A DNA stretch of 64,000 bases from Eretmocerus hayati (GCA_029851415.1 CM056743.1:118884305-118948304), one strand, 5' to 3'; numbered from the stretch's first letter, positions 1 to 12,475 are shown. Notes: generated by a model not told the origin, from the letters alone. Program-made: numbers and translations.

Positions 1-173
1 AATATTTCACATGTATCTTAGTCTATTGGAATGCTTATGGCAAGATCCACAAAATCAAGATGAGCACGTGTGTTTTGAATGATAATGAGTCGAATAATTG
101 TTTTGATCGCGAAAGAATCTCATGGTGCATCGAAAGAAGGGCTGCCGCAATAGTCGATAATTTATCGTTATTC

Positions 174-586
174 GATGGGGGGAACGGCCGAATTGCGAGG
201 CACTTCTCATCGAAGCAAGATTTCTTGACAGAGCTTGCGACACTCTGATTGTCAATCCACCCAAATTACAATAGTGTCTGAGACAGGTCCCTCTTCGTCT
301 CACTGACGAGCCCAAGAGAGAGACTAGGACGAAACACACACTTAATATCACATATCTTTTTCACAGTCTAAATAATTCAGTACGGTGTAGAGACAAGGAT
401 GGAAACTATCATCAGCTCTGCATTTGAAACTAATAATGATATTGAAGTTGGGTTTTTGATATCTTTCCGATGGCTCTGTGGTTCTATAAGGGATGTATGT
501 TCCCCAGACTATCCAAGGGACAGAAGCTCTGTCAAGAAATCTTGCTTCGATAAGAAGTGCCTCGCAATTCGGCCGTTCCTCCCATC
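174..586. repeat. Inverted repeat, 56-bp arms
   Basis: Positions 181-236 reappear as the reverse complement at 524-579, with one mismatch in 56 bases; the match can be stretched outward by about six more bases. The 287-bp spacer shows no convincing coding sequence. Two arms this similar suggest a young small fold-back element or MITE. No target-site duplication was found around it. Short open frames here are by-products of the repeat. Confidence 0.8.
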
Positions 587-595
587 ATATCGTCG

Positions 596-893
596 CCCTC
601 GAAGAAGAAAAGCACTTTCTGGATGACCGGTGAAGAGTGACATATTCTGGATGCATTCATGAAAAGAAACACCATCCATATCCCAGGACGAAGATTAACA
701 CGTACTTTTAGCCAGCGACGAAAAATAATGCCCGGCCGTAGCTTCTGACGAATAGTAACGCCCGCTCGTAACTACCGGCGAAGTTGAACACGTTGCCCGT
801 AGTAGCGACGAAAAGTAACATTTGTCGGAAGCCTGGACGGAAAAGAACACCTACCGTATGCCCGGACGAAAAAAGAACCTGGTGGTAATAACC
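596..893 (-). repeat. Degenerate ~30-bp minisatellite (array 1)
   Basis: About eight to nine imperfect units of roughly 30 bp follow one another. Each has a core like GACGAAAAGAACACC followed by a CCGTAAGCCCG-like tail. The same unit in the opposite orientation forms array 2 at 1775-1930, so the two arrays face each other like the sub-terminal repeats of a DNA transposon. A related core also sits in the hairpin at 45078-45171. No transposase is visible. Confidence 0.7.
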
Positions 894-1774
894 GGAGTTA
901 TCTCTGAATCAATGTTGATTTCAATGTTTCCTGTCAGAGAATATGTTTTTTCTCATCCATCAATACTGTAGACAAAAACTGCAGTTTTTTCCCGCGAACA
1001 TAATATTTTACACTGAAATATACTCTTAAAGAAAATTTTGGGAATCAGATTCCTGGAAAATCAGTTTTGCATGTATCCAACTTTGTTCTCCATAGGAAAC
1101 TGCTGTAGCATGAAAACTGTATTAAAAAACAGTATTCTCATAGACGTTTTGAATGGTGCAAAGATCTTTTTAGTATTATTTGTAACTAAAATCGAAGTAT
1201 ACGCATTGTACCGAGAACACCATTTCCTTGTGAGACATACTCATTGTGATGAGTCCAAAACAATATACGAATACAAGCTCAAAGGAAATCACAAAATCTT
1301 ACAGGCAAGAAGAGCGAACTTATTTTTCATTCTTGAATTGACTTGATCTACCAAGAGAAGGATCTTTGATACGGTAGTTTTTGGTGGCCGACGCGTGAAC
1401 ATCTCCGAAGTAGACTAGAAGGTGGTACAGCCTGATTCGGAGCTCAAAAGTTTTGAAGTGTAATAACTCTGTACAAAAATTGAACCGAATAACTCCTGAA
1501 ACCCCCTCAATTTGGTCTTGAGTTCAGAAATTCGATTGACAAAGTATACTGCGAACTTAACGTCCTTCGATAGGAAAAATTTAAGGAGAGAAAATGAGGA
1601 AGGAGATACAGCTCCCTAACACTGTGCAATAATTGCGGCGGGGGCATTTCTAGTAAGAAAAAAATTAGGATGGACTAGAAGAATCGAACAGATTTCCAGG
1701 AGACTTGAAGCAGAGGTTATGATGCTCTGTGCTGATTGTAATGCCCAGATGTTCTCTTTGCCGAACGATATTGA
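894..1774. other. Spacer between opposed arrays, no gene seen
   Basis: This AT-rich stretch separates the two opposed minisatellite arrays. Only short open frames occur, with no recognisable domain. It may be the internal part of a non-autonomous element bounded by the arrays. Confidence 0.5.
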
Positions 1775-1930
1775 GAGGTGTTTTACTTCGTCGGGGCTTA
1801 CGATAGGTGTTTTTCTTCGTCCGGACATACGTTAAGAGTTAATTTTTCATCGGGGCTTACGGCAGGTGTTCTCTTTCGTCCGGGCTTACGGGAGGTGTTT
1901 TTCTTCGCCCGGGCTTCCGGCAGATATTAC
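1775..1930 (+). repeat. ~30-bp minisatellite (array 2), opposite to array 1
   Basis: Five units of about 28-32 bp with consensus close to GGTGTTTTTCTTCGTCCGGG followed by CTTACGG. They are the reverse complement of the units at 596-893. Unit-to-unit divergence is moderate and lower than in array 1. Confidence 0.75.
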
Positions 1931-4170
1931 TTTTCGGCAATGATCACGATCAAGTGTCATTCTTTGAGGAGACTACGCACACTTTTGCCACTAAACTACA
2001 TACACAACGGCCTTTGACAAACAACTCGGCTCCAGGCGCCTTGATACTCGTCCACCAGGACACGGCCTTCGCTCACCAGCCGTACTTCCTCGCCCCCCCC
2101 CCCCCAACTCCTCTCGAGCCTCCTCTGCGCGCACGCCTCGTCCATCCGGTGGCGTCACCACTCCATACGCTCATTCACATTCATGTCATCCTATACGCTT
2201 ACGCATACACGCACATACTCTCTATCACACTTGTCTACCTAAGTTTGGTATTGGTACAATAACTGACTTCAGAGTGTCTTCGGATATTTTCTCTTGTGAC
2301 CATATCATCTCGATCGATTTGTGAGTTTCTACCGGGAGCCGACTCTCACCATACTTATATTGCTCGAGTGGAATGGCATCCACCCCGGGTCAGTGTTGTC
2401 TTTCAGTCTCTGTGTAGCATGGGCCACTTGTTGCACCGTAGGACATGGAATCTATGTTCCGCCGTGTGGATTTCACACGGCCGAACAACAAATTGGTCAC
2501 ACCCCTTATTAATCAAATTAACTCGGGAGGGGGGGGGGCTGGTCCTGTAACCACCGCCTTAACACACAAGTTGAAGTGCACTATGATTTGCATAGCATGT
2601 CTCACTAATGAAGATGTGATTGTAGTTTACTACAAGTTTTACACATTTCGCTGAGACTGATAATCCACTCACTGACACTTCGAATTTTATCTCTTTTGTG
2701 CTATATCCTTCCATCTATATCGACTTGTGTCTATGACAACACGGGACAGTTTCAGCTTCATGACTTTCACTGTTGGGGGTGAGAGAAATCGAAGTCACGC
2801 ACAGTATAAGGGCTAAGAGTCTCAGTATCCAAAAGCCGAATAATTTTACATTTTATCGAGTCTTGGCATCTGAATTTTACCTCTTGCGCCATCGCCCGCC
2901 GGGTAACATCGAATACAACAAGCCTTCCCTGTAAATGCATCCTGCTCTAGCTGGTGTCTCGCAAGCACGAGCCGAGAGTCAATCGAGCCACTGTTAGGGT
3001 GCACGGACCTGTGCACACAATGGCTCATCTCATCGGGATATGGCACATATAGGGAGATCTATAGTCAGGCGATGCGTGTCAGTCGCGAGGAAACACGTGC
3101 TCGTCGCGACAAAGCTGCCTCCGCTTTGAGAGGGCTCGTCTCGTATATGGACTGCCTATAGCGCTCTCTCATGTTCCGAGCTTGTACATAATATGCTCAC
3201 GTATCGAGCTTACAAAGCCCAAGCCCTGGAGGGCTGCTGCTTCTGGAGTTGCGTCGACAAGCCGATAGACAGAGGATGCGAGAACAGACCGCTAACTGTG
3301 GGATGGGTCAGGTACTGCTGCTGGGCCATGCCGAGCGTTGTCACTACTGTTGTTGGTTCTGTGTGTAGTGCTCGTGGTTATTGTGGTGGAGATGTTCGCT
3401 CTTCAATGATAGGGAATTCGATTTTGGTAGTCAGATCGCTGATAGCTGAATGAGAGCTGGGATTTGGAAACTAAAATTGACGTGCGGTAGAGGACTCATT
3501 TTAGCATTCTTACAACTGATTCATAATTTGGTCTAATGGAAATCATCAAATCGAAAATTGACATTTTGTTTGTAACACATTGATCTAGAGATATGGGCAC
3601 GAAAAATCTCACGAAGTATGCGGTTTGGCCGAACAGGCCTATTTCCACGTTGTCAGAAGAACAGTCGCGGTTTTTCCGCCGCTCACATTGGATCATTTTG
3701 AAGATCTACTCATATTTAACAGTTCTGCCTCATTCAGAAGTCTATTACTTGCTTTAGAAAGGTAATAGGAGACGCTTCTTCATGACAAAATCGCAATTTT
3801 CGACCGGACAGGGCCATAATTCTCTCACGCCTTAGCTCGCGACAGGCGGGGCGGTTGACCGATCGGTCTGAAATTTGGATACATGATGGATGATGATGTG
3901 AAAAAACGCATACTTTTCGCCCGAGGCTGTGCCTATCAATGCGCCAGAGTGGCGATGATTCGTTGGGGTGAACTCCGATTTTACTTTTTTTCCTGTATTG
4001 CTCTTCTAATGGATGCAGCACTCGGGGCGGTGAATATTTCATATCTGTAGAAACGACATCTTATTCTACTTCCAAAAACCTACAAATCTAGCCCAAGAAC
4101 GATAGTGTGCTCGATTCCGCATGACGATGCGGCTTAAAATAAGGAATAGTATATTTCCGTACTGACAATG
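1931..4170. other. Intergenic; homopolymer tracts, no gene seen
   Basis: No exon or RNA gene could be supported. A run of 13 C residues lies at 2093-2105 and a G run near 2527-2537. Short open frames on both strands lack recognisable domains and good splice context. Confidence 0.5.
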
Positions 4171-4179
4171 AGCGCGGTA

Positions 4180-4255
4180 GCCCATTTTGGGCACTAGGAC
4201 AGTTTGTCTGGCGAGCGAAGTGAGACAGACATGTCCTCCAGTGCCCAAAATGGGC
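4180..4255. repeat. Short hairpin, 22-bp arms
   Basis: GCCCATTTTGGGCACTAG at 4180 is mirrored by its complement ending at 4255, apart from a single gap or mismatch. Inside is a second stem (GTTTGTCT against AGACAGAC). The loop carries GCGAGCGAAGTGAG, a motif echoed just downstream. Confidence 0.7.
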
Positions 4256-5832
4256 TTGCAAGCGAAGTGCGGATATATTTTTTCATTACGAGAACCCTAA
4301 AATCCCATTTAAACGCAGCATTTTTAGGTTAGAGTAATGAAAAGTTATTTTTGTGTAAATGGGGTCAAAAAAACCGTTTTTCGTGTAGCACACGAAAATT
4401 TCGATTCCGTTGGCATTGAAACCAAGTGTAAACTAATTCTCATACCTCAAAAAATGGCTATGAGAATCGCCCCTACTACAGCCTCATCTTGGTCGTGATG
4501 CGAGGTTTGTGGGGATTGACAAATGACGAAAATGAGTGTTTCGGCGACTGAGGCACATCTTCATTTAGTACCACAGACCTTCAGAAGACACTGTGAACTA
4601 TTAAACTTATTTCCTTTTCTCTATTCCAACACCGAGGATGCCATGTATTCACATACACATGAGCCAATTAGAGTTATGGAAATATGAGGATCCCATTCAA
4701 TTACATGGGAAAATCTTCTGTTTTCTCACAAATCCACGGCGGAGCTCCAAAGTGATTTACGCAAGCATTCCATCATTGTTTGAGCATTACTTGGACCAAA
4801 GAAAAGTCCATGGGGGGTGTGCTGCCGTTCTGGAAATTCTCGAAATTTCAAAGTCGAAATTGCATAGTTCCTAAGATTTGCCCATATACTTCACGATTAC
4901 ATTTGAATACAGAGTTGTGCAAATTCCATACAGACATTATAATATCATTCCAGTAATTATTTTCTTTGATCACTCTGGCTGCGTAAATATCGCACCCAAA
5001 AAACCAGGTATGAGATTTTGTGGATAGCACCAAAATACCGGGAGTTCGAAAAAGAGATAATGCATAACAATCCTAAAGGATTGTATGATTTTGAATCTTG
5101 CCGTAATTATTTTGCAGTCTGCTCCGGGTTCTTCGGTCATGTGTCGTAATTTTTTCACAAGTATTTCTCTGGCTGTTATCGCAAACTATACCGAATAATG
5201 TGGAACAATATGTTGTAATCATGAATCTTGAACGGACAGTCTTTATAAAGGAAGATTGCTGTAAACTAAAAGTTGAGAAGGAAGTACATTGGGGCGTACT
5301 GTACAAAATCTCAGAGTATTTCAGTACATCAACCCCAAATGTAGCGCATGAGTTGCATTCTTCTCCAAATCGAGGACTCTCCATCTAAATATTCCTTCCA
5401 AAAGGCTGATTGATTCCAAACAGTTTTGCCTGAAGATAAATAGAAAAAAATTAATATCGATATAAATTCGTTAGAGCCGAGAGAAATAAAACAGCGTAAT
5501 ACTCTCTTCAAGTGATACAGTTTGAGTCATCTCATATCATACATTCAGAGCAAGAGTCTTCTGCACGCAGTTCACTCAAAAGTTTTGAAAGAATGAAGGT
5601 TCATAACTTGTTCCGACTTTCCATTTTTCGGTTTGCCAAACATATGGAGGTCTGTTGTGCGTAGCCGCTAGAAGTTTAGCTCGTACGTTTCGGCTAAGAT
5701 GGTTGGATTCACCGCTAGACAGAACTTTTAAAGTCATGCATCCAACCAAGTTTACACCAAGACACTCCACACGACTACTAGTTTAGTCACACCTAGACTG
5801 TTACTACTACCAAAGCGCGATTATGTATCTAC
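4256..5832. other. Intergenic, no gene seen
   Basis: AT-rich sequence with open frames up to about 100 codons on both strands. None shows a recognisable motif, and several overlap each other in different frames, as expected for non-coding DNA. Confidence 0.45.
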
Positions 5833-6738
5833 AGGGTATCCCAAGAGTCAACCCCCCCTCCCCCCATTGGTACTCAAGAATGGCTCCGGGTATTGGGAAA
5901 CTCCAAAACACTGGTCTCCCTCCCGAGGACGAGAATGCGGTACATTTTCTCTCGTCGAGACGAGAACGGCCAAATGTCTCGTGTTTCTCGCTCGACGGCA
6001 GTCCTAGGTATACCTGCAATGCTAATATCCTTGACTGCAGCTCGGAAACGCTTGAGCGTAAGGGGCTATATTTTTGGGTTTTATCTTTTAGCACTTAAAG
6101 AAAAATATTTCCAAAGTTACAGACGAATCCGTGACTCGAATGTGATGGCCTCTCCTGGTCAGAGTCTTGTACTTCAAAATAACCTTCAAGGGTCATCGAC
6201 GGAATTGTCAGAGAGTCATATCTGGACTCAAATTTCGACACATTTCCTCAAACCAGAGTACAAATAGTAATAGCCATACTGAAAACCGAGTTGACCGTTA
6301 TGAAACTCGAGGTTACGCTCACAGTCACAGGTCAAGGGTCGGAATCAGTCTGAGAAATTCTCTTGAGAGAAACTTCTCTTATCTAAACTATCGCTCTAGC
6401 TCTGGTATCGTATACCACTGTCCAAATAGTTTTGACCCCCAAATAATCCCTATGAGTCATCTAAAAAGCTTGCCAGAATTCATATTTTTATGTAAATCTC
6501 GTGCTCTGTCAGAATCCGGAGTTAAAAGTATTAGGGTAGTCAAAAAGTAGGTAGTTTCTATTCGAGAAATTCAGTTTGAACTCCAAGAAGATATCAAGGT
6601 CACATTTGGGGTCAAATCTGAGTCCATTTTCGAGCTTCTCCCTCGATCTTAGGAAACACATGTTTCAGGCTTTTTCCATGCCCGTAGCTGTTTTTGAGTT
6701 TCGAGAGGGGTAGGGGGCGCTGGTTTTTGGGACACCCT
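5833..6738. mobile_element. Non-autonomous DNA element with AGGGTRTCCC ends
   Basis: The left end reads AGGGTATCCCAAGA and the right end is the complement of AGGGTGTCCCAAAA, 12 of 14 matching. Both ends are followed by C-rich sequence, so this looks like a 906-bp element with short terminal inverted repeats. No clear target-site duplication is seen, so the superfamily is left open. Open frames inside (up to about 127 codons) show no transposase motifs. Confidence 0.6.
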
Positions 6739-9247
6739 ATACATAGAAGTCACATGAGAACAGCAAGCACGGATATAGAGACTGAGTACTTCATGTGCGA
6801 GATATAATTGGTGTCAGAAGAAACAAGCCCACCATCCTTATAGAGAAAGCTCTGGTTGGATATGTATTGACTCGCGGCAAAGTACTTTGCTGTCATCGTT
6901 GTGTTCAATAAGATTATGAACATAAAAGGGAGAGAAACTAGCTACTTGACTGCGATGCTCTTCAGGTTCTGATCTGAGTCGCCTAGATGGGAAGATCTAG
7001 AGTATCAAAAGATAGATGTCTCAAAAATTAGAATGGTTTGGCTAGAACCTTTCCAAATTCAATGTGTTTACTTTTGGGAGTTCCTCCCTCTTCAAACTAA
7101 CTACTTACCATCATTGTCCCTATTCAATACGCTTATTCCAGATTGGTTTTTCGCACAAGCCCCAAAGAGGGCTGAGAAGTCTCAACATTTCAATTTGTAG
7201 CGACTCCAATGTCATTTCGTTGGTTGTACCAACGACTTCACCAATGGACTAGGTTTTGACTGTGATGAGGTTATGGATTCTCTCATTCAAACCTATTACA
7301 AGATTTTGCAAGCCGTTACTTTGTCGAGTCACCAAACCTGATGTGTTCATGTGTAGCCTGCAAGTGCATATTTTGACCCGTTGGTGCTCATCTTGAGTTT
7401 ATTCACCTATAAGATGAAGTTGAGATCCATATACCCATCTATCCATTTATCTATGAATTTATCTACCTTTGCCGTTGGAGAATGGTCCGAAAGATGATAA
7501 AGTCGGAGTGACGTGGTGTCTTCTGTACTTAACCATGAATTCCAAGTCTCGACGAGTTGATCAGCAACGCTCCGCGGATTTGATTCGCATTTTTACAAGT
7601 ACGCACTCGTCTTGCCAGATTCATCTTAATACGCTAGCGCCAGCGCAATCGCGAATCATCGCGCCACTAAGTCATCAGCACTCCACTTCACATCGTACCG
7701 CTCCAACTCAAGATCCACTGGTGCTGAAGCTCCAAGTCCTCTTCAAATCCGAGAGCCATCCTTACATATATACCTGAGTATACAACCTTGGCTCTTTGGG
7801 GCTAGCTGCATCAGCGCGCAAAGCACTCATATTATTTTCTCGCGCGCGCTCATGCCAACGAGGGGTGCGTAGTATATATGCAACAGCTCCCAGTGAGCCT
7901 CGTTAGCGGCGCAAAAATAATTAAAGCTCGAGTGCGTACTCAAAACCGCGCATTCCTGTGTGCACGAGTATACGTGCGTATGTACGTGGGTGTCTGAAAA
8001 GCCCACACCCTCGAATAAGCTATGGCGAATTTTCAATGGGCGCGTGGGTGCGGTGAATGAGGTGGGGAAAAAACGCGGCTCTCACTCGGATGCCACGACC
8101 GTTTGGAATTTTCCCGTGGAGTGCGCTCGCCTTTGTCGAGATGCGCGTTAATTGAATCGCGCGCCACTGCGCCTCAGAGAGCCGGCTCTTGCTCCTCCAA
8201 CAATGCCACAGCACTCCGACGTTCTTTTTCGCGGCTGATGGTTCAACTATTCCGAGCTGCAGATCTCGTTTCACTGCACTGAGCAATTATTGGGAGCCGT
8301 CAAGTCAATGAGGTGATTATTCCGAATTCTTCCTGATTCTCTGTAGTTTTCTAGGAGCTCCATAGAAACTTTGAGTCACAAACTACCGTGTCAAGGGTAG
8401 CAAATTTGACCGCTCCAACTTCGTCATTATTTTATCCATCCAGTGTCATGATGTGCGAGACCTGTTTTCGCCTATATCAATTTGTGTCATCGTGGTTATA
8501 CGCTGGTTTCTTGTCAGGAGTTTTTCCCTTCTCATATATCAAGAAAAACTCACCTCGCCAATCAATGGAAGAGCTAGAGAACATTTTCTCAAAAGCCATC
8601 GCAAAGAGTTGGAATACTGTTGAACTTGAGGTTATAGCAAAATTGAACCAATCCATCTTGTTAGCCATACTTAGATATCACGTAACCTGTTCCAGAGTAA
8701 ACTTTCCACTATAAATCATTCACAATCCGGAAAATCTTTAGCTCTGCTCGAAGCAATGCTTTCTGAAATCCGCCCAAACTTGTGAGAGTTCTGTATCACA
8801 GTGACTTGTGATAGATTTAGCTCACAGTCTATCTTTCCTACACTTCAGTCATGCGTGTGCGGCCTACAGTATCAGACGAAAAAAAAACTTCAAACTATAG
8901 TTTATGAGCGGCACAAAAAATGTGTAGAAGTTTCGTAGCTGGGAACCCATCACCATACACTCAGGTCACGTCACGTCGGATTGGATTTCAATGGTTTTCT
9001 GCACGACAAACACGTCCCAAATATATTTTCAGCTCTGCTTATATACGAGGTCATTGCAACAAGTACGCCATTCTACCTAGTGGACCAATTTATAGTAATT
9101 ATTACAGTGGAAGTCTTTCTTAGCGAATCGGAGGAAAACTTCAGGTATTTAAAAGCAAACACGAGCTGAGAGAACTCATTTATATCACGCAAAACAGTCG
9201 TGTATACCGGCTGAAAAGACGTCTGTTAAATGTCCCCAAACTCGCAT
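6739..9247. other. Intergenic with CpG-rich patch, no gene seen
   Basis: The stretch at about 7800-8250 is rich in CG dinucleotides (for example TCTCGCGCGCGCTC) and contains TATATATG. That is promoter-like in composition, but no downstream exon could be supported. The rest is AT-rich with unrecognised short frames. Confidence 0.4.
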
Positions 9248-9255
9248 ATTCCATC

Positions 9256-9391
9256 TAGTGGCGGATCCAGGGACCGATCTTGGGAGGGGCGGGCAAAATT
9301 TCACACGCCCCTATGTTCCCCGTACAAATTCTTTTCCCTTACGGGAGGGGGGGGGCGGCCGCCCCTACCGCCCCCCCTCGATCCGCGCCTG
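9256..9391. mobile_element. hAT-type MITE with 8-bp target duplication
   Basis: A 136-bp element. Its ends are TAGTGGCGGATC on the left and the complement of CAGGCGCGGATC on the right. The 8-bp sequence ATTCCATC lies directly outside both ends (9248-9255 and 9392-9399). An 8-bp duplication with YAG-starting ends is the hAT signature. The interior is a G/C-rich hairpin (GGGCGGCCGCCCC at about 9353). It is too short to encode anything. Confidence 0.85.
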
Positions 9392-9589
9392 ATTCCATCT
9401 CACGTCACCAAATCTCACCCAATAGACTCCAAATTCCATACAGATGTAGATTAACCTCGTACAAAAGAGAACACGCATGCAATGAAATTACTTCGTTGAA
9501 ATGAAGTTGATGACGTGAATAACAAAGTTACAACACAGTTTTTCATTTGGTGAACAATAAGTATTTTTAAATAATCGTTGAAAGTTGGA

Positions 9590-10640
9590 CGCCCGTTCAG
9601 ATCGATGTCACGTGATCGCTGTCTCCCGCCAACCAGACTGTCAGCGATCGGCCGGGTTTGTTTGTCGTGGTAAAATTGACGCCGTGGATAGGGATTGACC
9701 GCATCATTACCTACTCCCGTGAGTGCCTACAAGTGCCCATGGCCATATGAGCTGTATCTGCATAACATTGTTTTTGAACAATTTCTCTTTTTGGAATTTC
9801 CGCCGCTGACAAATTCGGTGCCAGAATCACTCAACTTTATTTCCACGCGAGCATGCACAGCTGTGCACAGCCATGCACTAGACTAGCAGTCAGTCAGCTG
9901 TGGTGTTGTGTACCCTTATGTTATCTGATAATAACAACATGTGGCAAAAATGAAATCATAGCAATTCATGAGAACTGTGAAAGTGAGTCTCAGACACGTC
10001 CCTCAGCTGCTAGACCAGATACCCAAAGGCAACACCGAGTTCTCCATGTGTTTTTCCTTTCATCGGATGAGTATTTACCAAGTTCAAATAAGGATGATCT
10101 GAATGAAATAGAAGAACTCTGTTCTTGGTGAAGAGATCCCACTTCATTTTCAGGTTTCTGGTGTATGGGAATAAAATGGAAATATTGAAGCCGTGGAGGT
10201 CTTGATACCACTGACCTCAATCAATACTCAAAAACATGTGATTGGCAGACTATAGTTTGATGATTTCATCACTCAATGTCCATATCTTTCCATTCAGTTC
10301 CAAAACCCATTCAAGCATTCGAATCCCCAAGTACAGCAAGGGGGAATGCGGAGTTTATGTGGACAAATTGGATATCCAGACAGTTACTCCTCATTTCATA
10401 GCCTTCAATATTTCAACATCATGGTGCATGTTGGACAAATATAATTATAAGTTGTTCAGTTGAGAAAAACTCATTATCCGCTCCTATGAGATTACCTTAC
10501 GTTGACTCAAGATGGAACATTCTCCATGAAGTCAACCGTAAAATTTCAGATATTTCAGCTGTAATCAGATTCATAACTGGAATATAAACATTCTACAAAT
10601 TTTGCCACTACACTAGTCTGTGCTGACTTTGGACATTGTT
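9590..10640 (+). pseudogene. Repeat gene copy 1 (unrecognised, intron-containing remnant)
   Basis: This region is a diverged copy of 14740-15700. A plus-strand frame ending at 10131 contains FFLSSDEY and EIEELCSW, and both, stop codon included, recur in copy 2. A second conserved segment (about 10486-10588) encodes MRLPYVDSRWN and ISDISAV. The tryptophan codon is followed by GTGAAG and a CAG acceptor lies about 30 bp on, so splicing is possible. The DSRWN/DTRWN block is weakly reminiscent of hAT transposases, but I do not recognise the family. Coding capacity is broken, so I call it a transposon-type pseudogene. Confidence 0.45.
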
Positions 10641-11480
10641 GTTGGTCCCTTGATTCGTTTATTGCCATTATCTTTTTGTAAGTACTGGACATCATCACAG
10701 ACCCAACAATCTGAAGCATAGCAGAGGAATATGATTGTTTTGGGAGAGTCAAGAGTGAGTTTCTGACAATGTGAGTAGAGACTGCGAATGAACATAAATG
10801 ATTGAGAGGGACATTTTTTTATTGCAGATTACATCAGCACTGAGCAAGTTTTTGAGTAATAAATGTAGTTCAATGAACACTTCTCTTCCTATTGAATGAT
10901 ATGCAAACTCTTTGGTCACAATTTACCTTTTGCAGTATTGGAGTCAGTGGCAGTATCAGTGATATTGGAGTGGACTTGGTTCATTCTGTCACAAGATTGG
11001 TGTGATCTATACTGAGATATAATACCATTGTGTATTCTGAGTGAACCATGACTTCTCATGATCTGTATAATGAATAAAGAGTCGTTTCTATCGAGAGAAG
11101 ACTTTTCTGTGCTGGTACAATCTGCAACAAGAACATGTCTCACCTCATCCTTCATGTTATTCACCAGTATTCAGTGTACCCAAACAATTTATTCTTCTGC
11201 TAAGCTTCAGATTGGTTAACTAACAGTGCTGGACACAATTTATGAACAATCGAAGTATTTACAGATATCGACATGCTCAAAAACTGATATTTGTAATAAC
11301 TTCACTTAGATACATCATAAAAATCCGAAAAATTCTCAAAAATCTGAGACGACGCTAGGAATGTTTCCAAACAACAATGAAGACTTTGCATGCTTATATT
11401 TTGTAGAAAGATGAAGAAAAAACGATTACTTTGTAATTCTGCTATTTTTGTCAACTCTCAACAATTTGCTGACTTTTTCC
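10641..11480. other. AT-rich sequence, possibly more of repeat copy 1
   Basis: No RNA gene and no convincing exon. Minus-strand frames of 60-82 codons occur without recognisable motifs. It may extend the repeat gene to its left, but there is no second copy here to compare with. Confidence 0.35.
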
Positions 11481-11494
11481 GTACCAAAAAATTT

Positions 11495-11706
11495 TTTTCA
11501 GCCTAGTAGGACTAAAGTACGTACTTTAACCACCACCTCATGAGGACTAAACCGAGTCTTTTCCTCCCGGCTACTTTCACTTTAGTCCCGGCAACGAAGT
11601 TGTTGCTGATAAAAAGTCAAAGTAAGAAAATTTGCCATTGGTGGGAATCGAACCCCTGCCTACCGCGTTACAGTCGAGTACGCTCTCGACTGAGCTACGA
11701 AGGGAA
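11495..11706 (-). mobile_element. tRNA-Tyr-like SINE head or tRNA pseudogene
   Basis: On the minus strand 11705-11641 has a perfect Pol III B box (GGTTCGATTCC at 11654-11644) and an A box (TAGCTCAGTCGAG at 11697-11685). The 5' half, including CTGTAA around a GTA anticodon, resembles tRNA-Tyr. The D stem forms, but the acceptor stem does not pair and the anticodon and T stems are poor, so this is not a working tRNA. The non-tRNA body downstream (to about 11495) suggests a SINE. No poly(A) tail or target duplication was identified. Confidence 0.6.
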
Positions 11707-12099
11707 ATAGTTGAGAAGGACATATGTATACGTCTACATAACTTACACATGGTAACTTACAAGTAACGGAGAAAGAGAATGGAGAGTGGGAATGAGAATG
11801 GGGAGATAACGCGCGGCTCGCGGTATGAGCATGCGCACATCGGGACTCGCATAAGCAGATGCATGCGGTAGAATGTTGTTGTCTGCTACCGCAAGTATTT
11901 TTTCGATTAATGAAGGACCTTTCTGAATATTATTCTAGATTTAGAAATAAGAGAGCATTTTCCCTAGAACAAAATGAATTCAAAAATTTCTGTTGACGTA
12001 AAGGGTATACTCTTTTTTCAACAAAAATGAGATCCCCAATCAGTGATTTAGGTTTCCTGATCAAAAGCAGAAGATCCATCTCTTTGAAATTCGCCATCC
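11707..12099. other. Intergenic, includes part of a dispersed repeat
   Basis: No gene seen. From about 12010 on, the sequence resembles, in reverse orientation, 30460-30545 and 31930-32010 (shared words around AATGAGAT and CCTGATCAAA), marking one end of a dispersed repeat family. Confidence 0.4.
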
Positions 12100-12475
12100 G
12101 TGACTTTCAGAATTCATGTGCCGAAACAAGAATGTATCCAAAGTTTTCTCGGTATGCAGGTTGATCCTCCTTGAGGTTCACCAACCGCCAATTCCAAAAT
12201 TCATCATTAGAAACAAGAATGGATTCGGAGCTTTCTTAGAAAGCAGGTTGATTTTCCCAAGCAGATCCTCCTTGAGATTCACCAATCGTCAATTCCAAGA
12301 TTCATGTTCAGAAACAAGAATGAATCCAGAGCTTCCTTGGGAAGCAGGTTGATTCTCCCAAATAGATCCTCCTTGGTTTCACTATCCGACGATTCCAAAA
12401 TCCAAGGTTAGAAACAAGAATAGATCTGGAGCTCCCTCGGAAAGCTGGTTGAGCCTCCCAAAAAGATAGTCATTC
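12100..12475. repeat. ~100-bp tandem repeat, about 3.5 units
   Basis: GAAACAAGAATG recurs at about 12123, 12210, 12311 and 12411. Each instance is followed by related sequence containing AGCAGGTTGATT and AGATCCTCCTTG. Spacing is about 87, 101 and 100 bp, the first unit being shortened. The 78-codon frame across it is a consequence of the repetition. Parts of the unit are also found near 30400 and 31900. Confidence 0.75.
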
